A DNA stretch of 64,000 nucleotides from Shewanella colwelliana ATCC 39565 (GTDB lineage Bacteria; Pseudomonadota; Gammaproteobacteria; Enterobacterales; Shewanellaceae), in the NCBI RefSeq assembly GCF_000518705.1, contig NZ_KI912479.1:161976-225975 (forward strand), in the 5' to 3' direction. The first letter of the stretch is position 1, and each line of letters begins with the position of its first letter. Both the position numbers and the translations under genes were made by a program. Positions 1 to 8,631 of this stretch are shown one piece after another. The notes beneath the pieces are model-generated. The model saw only the letters and a list, made by a program, of their open reading frames with translations, was not told the origin of the DNA and ran no database searches.

Positions 1-1
1 T

Positions 2-418
2 TCAGTGGGAACAGCCCAGGCAGCTCTGGAGCGCGCTACGCAATACATGAACGAGCGCAAGCAATTTGGTAAGCCCATTGCCGCGTTTCAAGCATTGCAG
101 TTTAAACTAGCCGACATGGCAACAGAGCTTGTCGCAGCAAGGCAGATGGTACGTTTAGCCGCATTTAAACTCGACAGTGGCGATCCTGAAGCGACAGCTT
201 ATTGCGCCATGGCTAAACGGTTTGCGACCGATATCGGATTTGCCGTTTGTGATGGGGCCTTGCAGCTTCATGGCGGTTACGGTTACATCCGTGAGTATCC
301 GTTAGAGCGCCATTTCCGTGATGTGCGTGTGCATCAGATATTAGAGGGAACTAACGAGATCATGCGTCTTATCATTGCTCGTCGTTTACTCGACGAAAAT
401 GCTAGCCAAATCCTGTAA
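2..418 (+). CDS. Acyl-CoA dehydrogenase, C-terminal part (ivdC-like), truncated by window edge
   Basis: This is the last 138 codons of a flavin-dependent acyl-CoA dehydrogenase; the reading frame is open to the left edge, so the GTG at 5 is an internal valine and not a start. The visible part is the C-terminal helical domain: the conserved HGGYGY motif, the arginine-rich segment after it, and ILEGTNEIMR, whose glutamate is the usual catalytic base of medium/short-chain members. It should oxidise isobutyryl-CoA or 2-methylbutyryl-CoA to the enoyl-CoA with electron transfer to ETF in the cytoplasm. The next gene follows after only 21 bases, and the downstream genes are the following steps of valine and isoleucine breakdown. 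This matches the ivd operon order known from Shewanella. Substrate is inferred from context only. Confidence 0.92.
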   Translation, partial: SVGTAQAALERATQYMNERKQFGKPIAAFQALQFKLADMATELVAARQMVRLAAFKLDSGDPEATAYCAMAKRFATDIGFAVCDGALQLHGGYGYIREYPLERHFRDVRVHQILEGTNEIMRLIIARRLLDENASQIL

Positions 419-439
419 TTGTCGCCAAGGAATATAGAT

Positions 440-1213
440 ATGACTGCCATTATTGAAAGAATTGTTGGCCATACGGCCGTATTAACGATGAATAACCCGC
501 CAGCAAATACCTGGACGGCTGACAGTTTGCAACTGCTTAAACAAAAAGTGACTGAGCTCAATGCCAATAAATCTATCTACGCGTTGGTGTTAACTGGAGA
601 AGGTGAAAAGTTCTTTAGTGCTGGTGCCGATCTGAAACTGTTTGCCGATGGTGATAAAGGTAACGCGGCCACTATGGCTAAACATTTTGGTGAAGCATTT
701 GAAGCCTTAAGTGGGTTTCGTGGAGTGTCGATTGCGGCAATAAATGGCTATGCCATGGGAGGCGGCTTAGAGGTCGCCTTGGCCTGTGATATTCGTATTG
801 CCGAGGAACAAGCGGTGATGGCACTGCCTGAAGCAACCGTTGGCCTACTCCCCTGTGCTGGTGGGACACAGAATCTGACTGCATTGGTCGGCGAAGGTTG
901 GGCAAAACGTATGATATTGTGTGGTGAACGTGTCGATGCTACCAAAGCACTGTCATTGAGATTGGTAGAAGAGGTTGTCGCCAAAGGCAGCGCGTTAGAC
1001 AGCGCGATGGCGCTTGCTGACAAGGTTGCTAATCAAAGTCCAAGTAGCGTGACCGTTTGTAAACAGCTTATTCAGGCTGGACGAGCTATGCCTCGCAGCC
1101 AAGCCCTACCTGTTGAGCGTGAGCTATTTGTGGGCTTGTTTGATACGGACGATCAAGCAGAGGGCGTTAATGCGTTTTTGGATAAGCGCAAGGCAAATTG
1201 GACTAACAGCTAA
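440..1213 (+). CDS. Enoyl-CoA hydratase/isomerase (ivdD-like)
   Basis: A 257-residue crotonase-fold enzyme expected to hydrate methacrylyl-CoA or tiglyl-CoA in branched-chain amino acid degradation. The ATG at 440 is chosen over the upstream TTG at 419 because AAGGA lies about 8 bases before it and the crotonase fold starts directly after it. The oxyanion-hole segment FFSAGADLK (about residues 58-66) and both catalytic glutamates are present: Glu111 in GGGLEVALACD and Glu131 in LPEATVGLLP. The stop codon shares one base with the ATG of the next gene, so translation is probably coupled. Family assignment is firm; exact substrate comes from the operon. Confidence 0.92.
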   Translation: MTAIIERIVGHTAVLTMNNPPANTWTADSLQLLKQKVTELNANKSIYALVLTGEGEKFFSAGADLKLFADGDKGNAATMAKHFGEAFEALSGFRGVSIAAINGYAMGGGLEVALACDIRIAEEQAVMALPEATVGLLPCAGGTQNLTALVGEGWAKRMILCGERVDATKALSLRLVEEVVAKGSALDSAMALADKVANQSPSSVTVCKQLIQAGRAMPRSQALPVERELFVGLFDTDDQAEGVNAFLDKRKANWTNS

Positions 1214-2346
1214 TGAACAGTGAACAAACTAATAGTGTTATCTTTCAAACGCTAGGCACCTTATCGGGCAAACAGGTTGGGGTCGCAACGCTTAACATGG
1301 AAAAAGCGCTTAATGCGTTAAACATGGAGATGATCCAGGCATTGACTAAGCAGCTAACCAGCTGGGCGCAAGATGATGCCATTGCCATGGTGGTATTGGA
1401 TGGCGCTGGCGAAAAAGCATTTTGTGCTGGTGGCGATGTACGAGCCTTGTTTCATGCCTCAAAAGCGCACTCTGGTGAGATCAGTGACATTGCTACAGCA
1501 TTTTTTGCGCAAGAATATCAACTTGACTATCTGCTGCATACTTTCGATAAACCCGTATTAGTGTGGGGGGATGGCATTGTGATGGGCGGCGGTCTCGGAC
1601 TCATGGCTGGGGCAAGTCATCGTGTGGTCACTGAGCGTTCGCGTATTGCCATGCCTGAAGTCACCATAGGTCTCTATCCTGATGTGGGTGGTAGCTATTT
1701 CCTAAATCGCATGCCCGGCCACCTAGGTCGTTTTCTTGGCATGACCGCTTACAACATGAGTGGCGCCGATGCGCATTTTGTCGGCCTTGGTAATCACTAT
1801 TTAAATAGTCATGATAAAGAGCCGTTATTTGATGCCCTTGCTAGTGTCGACTGGGAAGGGGATATTGGTGCGAACCACAGCAAACTCAACGCACTGTTAG
1901 AAGCGATGACTGGCCGCTGCGCTGTCCCGCTTGCAGAGAGTACACTTGCGGTCAATCAATCACAGATTGATGAGTTGATGAGTGGCGACTTATCTCAAGT
2001 GCTAGCAAGGGCGAGTGGCGAGAAAACCATAGAACCTTGGCTCGATAGGGCATTAAAAACCTTGTTGGCAGGTAGCCCGTTAAGTCTATGTCTAATTGAT
2101 CAGCAATCACGTTTAGGCACTGATATGAGTCTTGAACAGGTGTTTCAGTTTGAGTTAGCGCTTAGCTGTAATTGCTGTGCCAGTGGCGACTTTGTCGAAG
2201 GGGTTCGTGCATTACTGATTGATAAAGATCGCCAACCTAAGTGGCAATATGCCACGGTCGATGAGGTCCCTGCGCTTGCGATTGAAAAGCTGATGGCCTC
2301 ACCATGGTCGAGTGATGAACATCCGTTGAATCAGCTGGGCTGTTAG
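1213..2346 (+). CDS. 3-hydroxyisobutyryl-CoA hydrolase family protein (ivdE-like)
   Basis: A 377-residue crotonase-superfamily protein of the 3-hydroxyisobutyryl-CoA hydrolase type, which releases 3-hydroxyisobutyrate from its CoA ester in valine degradation. Seen in the sequence: AFCAGGDVRALF (oxyanion hole), a GGGLG turn, and PEVTIGLYPDVGGS with the Glu/Asp pair typical of the hydrolase branch. It is over 100 residues longer than a plain hydratase because of the family's C-terminal extension. Its ATG overlaps the stop of the preceding hydratase by one base. The next gene uses the expected product, free 3-hydroxyisobutyrate, which supports the call. It could also be annotated as a generic enoyl-CoA hydratase. 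Confidence 0.9.
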   Translation: MNSEQTNSVIFQTLGTLSGKQVGVATLNMEKALNALNMEMIQALTKQLTSWAQDDAIAMVVLDGAGEKAFCAGGDVRALFHASKAHSGEISDIATAFFAQEYQLDYLLHTFDKPVLVWGDGIVMGGGLGLMAGASHRVVTERSRIAMPEVTIGLYPDVGGSYFLNRMPGHLGRFLGMTAYNMSGADAHFVGLGNHYLNSHDKEPLFDALASVDWEGDIGANHSKLNALLEAMTGRCAVPLAESTLAVNQSQIDELMSGDLSQVLARASGEKTIEPWLDRALKTLLAGSPLSLCLIDQQSRLGTDMSLEQVFQFELALSCNCCASGDFVEGVRALLIDKDRQPKWQYATVDEVPALAIEKLMASPWSSDEHPLNQLGC

Positions 2347-2397
2347 TGGTTTAAGTCACAGTTTTTTAAAGGGGCAACCCTGATAAAGGAGCAAAAG

Positions 2398-3297
2398 ATG
2401 AGTACTGTTGCATTTATTGGATTAGGAAACATGGGCGGCCCTATGGCTGTCAATCTCGTGAAGGCGGGCTTTACCGTTAAAGCGTTCGACCTATCGGCTC
2501 AGGCGTTACATGACGTCAGTGAGCAGGGGGCTATTCCTGCGCCAAGTGCGTGTGCGGCAGCAGCGTCCGCGGATGTGGTGATCACTATGTTACCAGCGGG
2601 GAAACATGTTCGGGGCTTATATCTGGGTGACGAGAGCAATAAAGGCATTATTGATGTCGTCGCGGATGGTACGCTATTAATTGATTGCTCGACCATTGAT
2701 GCGCACAGTGCCCGCGTTGTTGCCGAACAGGCCCAAACCAAGGGGCTGGAATTTATCGATGCGCCTGTATCGGGCGGCACCGCAGGCGCTGCTGGTGGTA
2801 CTCTCACGTTTATTTGCGGTGGTAGTGACCACGCTTTTGAGCAAGCCCAAGGTGTTCTTAATGCGATGGGGGCGAATATTTTTCATGCGGGTGGCGCGGG
2901 CGCTGGTCAGGTGGCAAAAATCTGCAACAATATGTTGTTGTCTGTCTTGATGGTGGGTACCAGTGAATCTATTCAGATGGGTATAGATCATGGCCTTGAT
3001 CCAAAAGTGCTTTCTGAGATCATGAAAGTCAGTAGTGGTGGTAATTGGACGCTAGATAAATATAATCCTTGTCCAGACGTGATGGAAAAGGTGCCATCAT
3101 CCAACGATTATCAGGGAGGTTTCATGGTCGACTTGATGGTTAAAGATTTAGGCTTGTCCCAAGAAGCGGCATTATTGTCTAATTCGAGCACCCCAATGGG
3201 GGCATTAGCCCGCAGTTTATATGTGAATCATGCTCGCCAGGGTAATGGTAAGCGAGATTTCTCCAGTATTTTTGAGCAGTTTAATAAGAAAGGGTAG
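2398..3297 (+). CDS. mmsB: 3-hydroxyisobutyrate dehydrogenase
   Basis: A 299-residue NAD-dependent beta-hydroxyacid dehydrogenase that oxidises 3-hydroxyisobutyrate to methylmalonate semialdehyde. The N-terminal Rossmann motif reads GLGNMGGPM (residues 8-16). The substrate-binding loop DAPVSGGTAGAAGGTL and the catalytic lysine in VAKICNNM are intact. AAGGAG precedes the ATG at good spacing. The length is normal for the family. It follows the CoA hydrolase by 51 bases in the same direction, and its stop lies 4 bases before the next start, so it sits in the middle of the operon. Called ivdF in the Shewanella operon nomenclature. Confidence 0.95.
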   Translation: MSTVAFIGLGNMGGPMAVNLVKAGFTVKAFDLSAQALHDVSEQGAIPAPSACAAAASADVVITMLPAGKHVRGLYLGDESNKGIIDVVADGTLLIDCSTIDAHSARVVAEQAQTKGLEFIDAPVSGGTAGAAGGTLTFICGGSDHAFEQAQGVLNAMGANIFHAGGAGAGQVAKICNNMLLSVLMVGTSESIQMGIDHGLDPKVLSEIMKVSSGGNWTLDKYNPCPDVMEKVPSSNDYQGGFMVDLMVKDLGLSQEAALLSNSSTPMGALARSLYVNHARQGNGKRDFSSIFEQFNKKG

Positions 3298-3301
3298 ATT
3301 G

Positions 3302-4060
3302 ATGGATTTAAAAGATAAGGTAGTTGTCATCACGGGTGGCGCAGGCGGACTTGGTTTTGCAATGGCGCAAGAACTGGCTGCTGCTGGTGCGAAATTGGCG
3401 CTTATCGATGTCGATCAAGAGAAACTTGAACGTGCTTGTGCTGATATCGGCGCGGCAACGGAAGTGCAAGGTTACGCTTTCGATATTACTGACGAAGAAG
3501 ATGTGGTGGCAGGTTTTGGCTATATCTTGGAAGATTTTGGTCAGGTTAACGTATTGATTAACAACGCTGGTATTTTACTCGATGGCATGTTGGTTAAAGC
3601 CAAAGAGGGAAAGGTTATCGACCGCATGTCATTCGCGCAGTTCCAAGCGGTGATCAATGTTAATCTCACCGGCTCGTTTTTGTGTGGACGAGAAGCCGCC
3701 GCAGCTATGATTGAGTCTGAGCAGCAAGGCGTGATCATTAATATTTCCAGTTTGGCTAAGGCGGGCAATATAGGTCAAACCAACTACGCCGCGTCTAAAG
3801 CGGGCGTTGCAGCGATGTCAGTTGGTTGGGCAAAGGAGCTTGCGCGGTACAATATTCGTAGTGCGGCGGTTGCCCCTGGTGTGATCGAAACCGAAATGAC
3901 GGCGGCAATGAAACCTGAAGCGCTTGAGCGTCTAGAGAAGATGGTTCCTGTTGGGCGTTTAGGCCAAGCGGGTGAAATCGCCTCGACCGTAAAATTCATT
4001 ATCGAAAATGATTATGTTAACGGTAGAGTCTTTGAAATTGATGGCGGCATTCGCATTTAA
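3302..4060 (+). CDS. SDR-family 3-hydroxyacyl-CoA dehydrogenase (ivdG-like)
   Basis: A 252-residue classical short-chain dehydrogenase. The cofactor motif TGGAGGLG lies near residue 12, NNAG near residue 85, and the catalytic YAASK tetrad segment near residue 160. It resembles FabG, but its place at the end of a valine/isoleucine operon suggests oxidation of 2-methyl-3-hydroxybutyryl-CoA. The start at 3302 is preferred over the upstream in-frame codon at 3230, because the latter would overlap mmsB by 68 bases and the Rossmann beta-strand begins right after 3302; AAAGGG is suitably placed as ribosome binding site. A strong terminator follows about 32 bases after the stop, closing the operon. 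FabG-like acetoacetyl reductase is the alternative call. Confidence 0.88.
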   Translation: MDLKDKVVVITGGAGGLGFAMAQELAAAGAKLALIDVDQEKLERACADIGAATEVQGYAFDITDEEDVVAGFGYILEDFGQVNVLINNAGILLDGMLVKAKEGKVIDRMSFAQFQAVINVNLTGSFLCGREAAAAMIESEQQGVIINISSLAKAGNIGQTNYAASKAGVAAMSVGWAKELARYNIRSAAVAPGVIETEMTAAMKPEALERLEKMVPVGRLGQAGEIASTVKFIIENDYVNGRVFEIDGGIRI

Positions 4061-4092
4061 AAGCGCTGACAATAGTGGTCACGCTTAAACAC

Positions 4093-4116
4093 AAAAACGG
4101 GCATTAGCCCGTTTTT
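4093..4116 (+). terminator. Intrinsic terminator of the ivd-type operon
   Basis: A 10-bp stem (AAAAACGGGC paired with GCCCGTTTTT) around an ATTA loop ends in a run of six T. It lies just after the SDR gene and ends the branched-chain degradation operon. The A-run on the left arm makes it potentially bidirectional. Confidence 0.9.
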
Positions 4117-4196
4117 TATTGAATGATTTAAATGCGCAGTTAAATAGGTAATAATGAAAACCACTCAGATTGACCAAGAATCAAAGGAGCAAAGGT

Positions 4197-4427
4197 ATGT
4201 GGATAGAGAGATTGACTAAGCGTCTGATGCTACTGATTGGCATTGTTGGAGTATTGGTCATCTACGTTGGATTTTTCTACCTACTATTTCAACAGCAAGG
4301 TAGCGCCACTTTACCTTGGTATATTTTGATCTCACCATGGTTATGTATCTATTTCGGTTTAAACCCGCAGCAACAAGTTAATACTCGGCTTTGGCTGAAG
4401 CAGAAGTTGCCATTTAAGCGTAAGTAG
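4197..4427 (+). CDS. Small two-helix membrane protein, unknown function
   Basis: A 76-residue protein that I cannot place in a named family. The ATG at 4197 has GGAGC and a second AAAGG upstream; the in-frame start at 4170 lacks a ribosome binding site. The protein has a basic N-terminus (MWIERLTKR), a hydrophobic helix at about residues 10-34, a second hydrophobic stretch around residues 40-55 and a basic tail ending KLPFKRK. This predicts an inner-membrane protein with both ends in the cytoplasm. It stands alone between the ivd operon terminator and the peptidase gene. The start signals and composition argue for a real gene; no function is proposed. Confidence 0.65.
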   Translation: MWIERLTKRLMLLIGIVGVLVIYVGFFYLLFQQQGSATLPWYILISPWLCIYFGLNPQQQVNTRLWLKQKLPFKRK

Positions 4428-4577
4428 GCCTGTTTAGTGGAATGTGCGGTTATATAACCTTTCTATATGTTTAAGTTTATGTAAAATAAGTTAAATTTAT
4501 CCCTTTGTGGCTGAATGTCCTAGCCATACAATAGTCACAGGCCCATAAGTGCAAGTGGCGTAAGTATTGAGGTGGCT

Positions 4578-6656
4578 GTGCAAGGCGTACTAAGTATTCG
4601 CTCCTATCTAACTCTCACTCTGTTTGCCCTATTTGCAGGGGGCTTTATTCTTGCTTGCGGCCCAAAAAACACCGATGAAAAACAGGCTGTTGACCAACGT
4701 AGCGGCCGAATGATTGAGGATTATGGCAGTTGGATATCGACTATCTCTGCTGAGGATGTCTATGGTCCCTCTGATCGGATAGGTGTTTTGCAAAGTGTTG
4801 ATGAAGCGCTGTATTTCTCACTTTCAGACAGTGAGAATGAGGGGAAAGTAGGTATTAAACGACTGGCTCTGAAAGGTGAGCTAACAGAAGCCGTGAGCGC
4901 CCAGTTTGACGTTAAAACCCGGGTTCATGAATATGGCGGCGCGCCGTTACTGGGTATTGGCAATAGTTTATTTGCGGTTAAGCGAGATGATCAACGCCTG
5001 TATCGATTCGCACCGAATCAAGAGCCTGTTGCCTTAACACCGAATGGCACTCGTCATGCGGATTGTGTCTCATACCCTAAAGGGTCGCGGCTCGTCTGCG
5101 TGCGTGAAGATCATCGACAACCAGGTACGCCAACTTCTAGTCTTGTTTCACTTAACCTTAACTTTAAAAATGAAGGGCAAACCTTATTCAGTGGACAAGA
5201 TTTTTACGCTTCGCCGCGCGTTTCCCCCGATAACAGCCAGCTTGCATGGATTAGCTGGCAACATCCAAATATGCCCTGGGACATCACTCAGTTGTGGGTG
5301 GCGGACTTAACACCCGCAGGGGACGTTGGTGAACCTAAACAGTTGCTTGCAGGGCACTCTGGCTCCATCACCCAACCTTTATATAGCCCTAGCGGTGAGC
5401 TTTACTTTATTGCTGATTTCGATAATTGGTGGAACATCTACCGTATAACAGCAGAGGGAACCCTTGAGAAAGTACAGCAAGAGTCGGCCGAGTTTGCGGT
5501 GCCTGATTGGATGATGGGTAATCATAATTATGCATTTGAATCTGAAGATACCATTATCGCGAGCTACAAAAGCAAAGGTAAGACAGAACTAGTCAGAATT
5601 GATTTAGACAGTGGCTTAGTCAGCACGATTGCTGCGGAATTTGCCGATGTGAGGCAAGTAATTAAAGGTTCTGATGGTGTCTATTTTGTCGGCAATAAAG
5701 CCACCCCAGAAAAGGGGATCTATCGCGTTAAGGGGCGCGGTGTAGAACTTGTTTATGCACCACAGTTACCAGTGGTTGACCCCAATTATATTGCACGTGC
5801 ACAAACCATCAGTTTTACTTCTGCCACGTGTGATACACCTGTGCACGGGTATTATTACGGCCCACGTAACCCTAACTATCTCTCGCCGTCAGATCAGCGC
5901 CCACCGCTGTTGCTGATGATGCATGGTGGGCCAACTGCCAGTGCCAGTTTGAGTTTTCGCCGCGACATTCAGTTTTGGACCAGCCGCGGGTTTGCGGTGT
6001 TAGATCTTAACTATCGCGGTAGCTCGGGTTTTGGCCGTGATTATCGTCGCAGCCTCTATGGATTATGGGGTCAAGCCGATGTTGAAGATGCTGTGCAGGC
6101 GGCAAATTATCTGGTTGAACGTGGATGGGTCGATGGTAAAAAACTGGCAATACGTGGCAGCAGTGCAGGGGGCTTCACCGTGTTATCGGCACTGGCTTTT
6201 TACGACACCTTTAGTGCCGGCGTGGTTTATTCTGGTATTAGTGACTTAGATTCTTTAGATAAGTTAACCCACAAATTTGAACAAGGTTATTTAGATCAAT
6301 TGGTTGGTGATTTAAAACCGGGTTCAAGCGTGTATCGCGATCGTTCGCCACTCTATCACCTCGATCAACTGACCGAGCCTTTGTTGCTCATACGCGGGTT
6401 GGACGACCCTATTGTGCCACCCGATCAATCACTGTCCATCTTTTATACGCTAAAGAGCCGCGGCGTGCCAAGCGCACTGCTTAGCTATGAGGATGAAGGG
6501 CACGGATTGCAAAAACCGGCCAATCAGATTGCAGCGCTAGAAGCTGAACTGTCGTTTTATGGCCAAGTTTTTGGTTTTAAGCCCGCAGGTAATATTCAAA
6601 CGCTCACCTTAGACAATAGCGAACACTTACCTGTCATGGATCCCCAAGTCCGTTAA
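4578..6656 (+). CDS. S9 family prolyl-oligopeptidase-type peptidase, predicted lipoprotein
   Basis: A serine peptidase of the prolyl oligopeptidase family (dipeptidyl/acylaminoacyl peptidase type). The N-terminus is a lipoprotein signal with lipobox FILACG, so it should be anchored in the envelope. A beta-propeller-like half (about residues 45-400) is followed by an alpha/beta hydrolase domain. Counting from the GTG at 4572, the triad is Ser531 in GSSAGG, Asp612 in LDDPIVPP and His644 in DEGHGL. Two GTG starts are possible, 4572 and 4578; the second has TGAGG about 5 bases upstream and is chosen. It appears monocistronic and ends at a terminator-like repeat. Substrate is unknown; a role in periplasmic peptide turnover is inference. 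Confidence 0.88.
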   Translation: MQGVLSIRSYLTLTLFALFAGGFILACGPKNTDEKQAVDQRSGRMIEDYGSWISTISAEDVYGPSDRIGVLQSVDEALYFSLSDSENEGKVGIKRLALKGELTEAVSAQFDVKTRVHEYGGAPLLGIGNSLFAVKRDDQRLYRFAPNQEPVALTPNGTRHADCVSYPKGSRLVCVREDHRQPGTPTSSLVSLNLNFKNEGQTLFSGQDFYASPRVSPDNSQLAWISWQHPNMPWDITQLWVADLTPAGDVGEPKQLLAGHSGSITQPLYSPSGELYFIADFDNWWNIYRITAEGTLEKVQQESAEFAVPDWMMGNHNYAFESEDTIIASYKSKGKTELVRIDLDSGLVSTIAAEFADVRQVIKGSDGVYFVGNKATPEKGIYRVKGRGVELVYAPQLPVVDPNYIARAQTISFTSATCDTPVHGYYYGPRNPNYLSPSDQRPPLLLMMHGGPTASASLSFRRDIQFWTSRGFAVLDLNYRGSSGFGRDYRRSLYGLWGQADVEDAVQAANYLVERGWVDGKKLAIRGSSAGGFTVLSALAFYDTFSAGVVYSGISDLDSLDKLTHKFEQGYLDQLVGDLKPGSSVYRDRSPLYHLDQLTEPLLLIRGLDDPIVPPDQSLSIFYTLKSRGVPSALLSYEDEGHGLQKPANQIAALEAELSFYGQVFGFKPAGNIQTLTLDNSEHLPVMDPQVR

Positions 6657-6797
6657 TTTATTAGACTGTCGTGTTATGGCAAACTTTGTAGGGAAAGCTA
6701 ACCACATCCCCAGTGCTATAAATTAGTGCATAAATTAGAGCCACTAGTGTTACCCGCTGCAGTTAAAGTTGCTAATTGGGGGCTAAATCGCTATAGT

Positions 6798-6833
6798 AGC
6801 GCGCTTTAATTTGTCCATTTTAGCGCGCTTTTT
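6798..6833 (+). terminator. Possible terminator: paired AGCGCGCT arms plus T-run
   Basis: Two copies of the self-complementary octamer AGCGCGCT lie 16 bases apart (6798-6805 and 6822-6829). The second copy runs into five T. They can form an 8-bp stem that would end transcription of the S9 peptidase gene about 140 bases upstream. The long loop makes it a moderate candidate. Confidence 0.5.
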
Positions 6834-6928
6834 AATCAGCCAGGCACAGACGGTATTTATACTGTTTGTTTACGGCGTAGGATTTAAGGGAGCAGGCGCT
6901 ACGCTTAACTAATTTTCGGAATCTCACT

Positions 6929-8524
6929 TTGATCACTACAGCTAATATCACCATGCAGTTTGGCTCTAAGCCACTGTTTGAAAACATCTCAGTCAAATTT
7001 GGCGGCGGTAACCGTTACGGTCTTATCGGTGCTAATGGTTGTGGTAAATCAACCTTTATGAAAATCTTAGGCGGCGAACTTGAGCCAACCTCTGGCAATG
7101 TCTCTTTAGACGTTAATGAGCGCTTAGGTAAGCTAAGCCAGAACCAGTTTGGTTATGAAGAGTTTAACGTGGTTGACACCGTTATCATGGGGCATGCCGA
7201 CCTATGGAAAGTAAAGCAAGAGCGTGACCGTATCTACTCTTTACCTGAAATGACCGAAGAAGATGGTATTAAAGTCGCTGATCTTGAAATGGAGTTTGCC
7301 GAGATGGACGGTTATACCGCCGAATCTCGTGCTGGTGAGTTACTACTTGGTGTTGGTATTCCGTTAGAGCAACATTTTGGCTTGATGAGTGAAATAGCAC
7401 CAGGGTTTAAACTACGTGTACTATTGGCTCAGGCGTTATTTAGCGATCCAGATGTGTTACTCCTCGACGAACCGACCAACAACTTGGATATCGACACTAT
7501 TCGTTGGTTACAAGAGATGCTTAATCAGCGCAATAGCACCATGATCATCATCTCGCATGATAGATACTTCCTGAACTCAGTGTGTACTCATATGGCTGAC
7601 TTGGATTACGGTGAATTACGTGTTTATCCTGGTAACTATGATGAATATATGATGGCGGCAAACCAAGCTCGTGAACGTTTGTTATCTGACAACGCTAAGA
7701 AAAAAGCCCAGATCTCTGAGCTTCAAGGTTTCGTTGCTCGATTCTCGGCCAACGCATCTAAAGCTAAGCAAGCGACCTCTCGTGCTAAACAGATCGACAA
7801 GATCAAATTGGAAGAAGTCAAAGCCTCTAGCCGTGTGAATCCATTTATTCGCTTTGAACAGGAGAAGAAACTGTTCCGTAACGCGCTAGTGGTTGAAAAT
7901 CTGACTAAAGGTTTTGATCAAAATCCTTTATTCAAAGACGTCAACCTGATTGCTGAAGTGGGCGAACGAATTGCGGTATTGGGTGAGAACGGTGTGGGTA
8001 AGACCACCATGTTACGTACTCTTATCCATGACATCCCCCAAGATAGCGGTACCATTCAATGGTCTGAAAACGCGGCAATCGGTTACTATGCGCAGGATCA
8101 TGAGTCTGATTTTGAAAATGACATGACCTTGTTTGAGTGGATGAGTCAATGGCGTAAGCCTGAAGATGATGATCAGAGTGTCCGTGGTTACTTAGGTCGT
8201 ATGCTATTTGGTTCTGATGATATCAAGAAGTCTGTTCGCGTCCTGTCTGGTGGTGAGAAGGGCCGCATGTTGTTTGGTAAGCTGATTATGCAAAAGCCAA
8301 ATATCTTGGTGATGGATGAGCCAACCAACCACTTAGATATGGAATCGATTGAATCACTGAACAATGCACTAGAGATGTATGAAGGTACATTAGTCTTTGT
8401 CAGTCATGACCGAGCATTTGTATCATCATTGGCGACCCGTATTATTGAAGTGACCGCGAATGGGGTCAATGACTTCAAGGGGACTTATGATGAGTTCCTA
8501 CGCAGCAAGGGTGTTGATGCCTAA
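6929..8524 (+). CDS. ybiT: ABC-F family ATPase YbiT
   Basis: A 531-residue soluble twin-ATPase protein of the ABC-F translation-factor family, very close to E. coli YbiT over its whole length from memory. Walker A motifs are GANGCGKST (residues 34-42) and GENGVGKTT (about 352-360); Walker B motifs are LLLDEPTNNLD (about 178) and VMDEPTNHLD (about 462). The second domain keeps the LSGGEKGR signature, while the first has the degenerate IAPGFKLR form. A charged linker between the domains (about 250-300) corresponds to the P-site tRNA-interaction motif. No membrane segments are present. ABC-F proteins act on the ribosome; YbiT's precise task is not settled. The start is a TTG with only a weak CGGA upstream, so expression may be limited by initiation. 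Confidence 0.95.
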   Translation: MITTANITMQFGSKPLFENISVKFGGGNRYGLIGANGCGKSTFMKILGGELEPTSGNVSLDVNERLGKLSQNQFGYEEFNVVDTVIMGHADLWKVKQERDRIYSLPEMTEEDGIKVADLEMEFAEMDGYTAESRAGELLLGVGIPLEQHFGLMSEIAPGFKLRVLLAQALFSDPDVLLLDEPTNNLDIDTIRWLQEMLNQRNSTMIIISHDRYFLNSVCTHMADLDYGELRVYPGNYDEYMMAANQARERLLSDNAKKKAQISELQGFVARFSANASKAKQATSRAKQIDKIKLEEVKASSRVNPFIRFEQEKKLFRNALVVENLTKGFDQNPLFKDVNLIAEVGERIAVLGENGVGKTTMLRTLIHDIPQDSGTIQWSENAAIGYYAQDHESDFENDMTLFEWMSQWRKPEDDDQSVRGYLGRMLFGSDDIKKSVRVLSGGEKGRMLFGKLIMQKPNILVMDEPTNHLDMESIESLNNALEMYEGTLVFVSHDRAFVSSLATRIIEVTANGVNDFKGTYDEFLRSKGVDA

Positions 8525-8541
8525 TCGCGTTTGCTGATAAT

Positions 8542-8578
8542 AAAAAGCCCAAGGAAGTTAAACTTCCTTGGGCTTTTT
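8542..8578. terminator. Bidirectional terminator between ybiT and the M17 peptidase gene
   Basis: A perfect 17-bp inverted repeat around a TAA loop, with A-run on the left and T-run on the right. It separates two convergent genes and should stop transcription from both sides. The GCCCAAGGAAG arm gives a very stable stem. Confidence 0.95.
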
Positions 8579-8631
8579 TATGAACGCCGATTAACGCTAA
8601 AGATTAGCGAGAGTCGGCGTGTTAATTACCG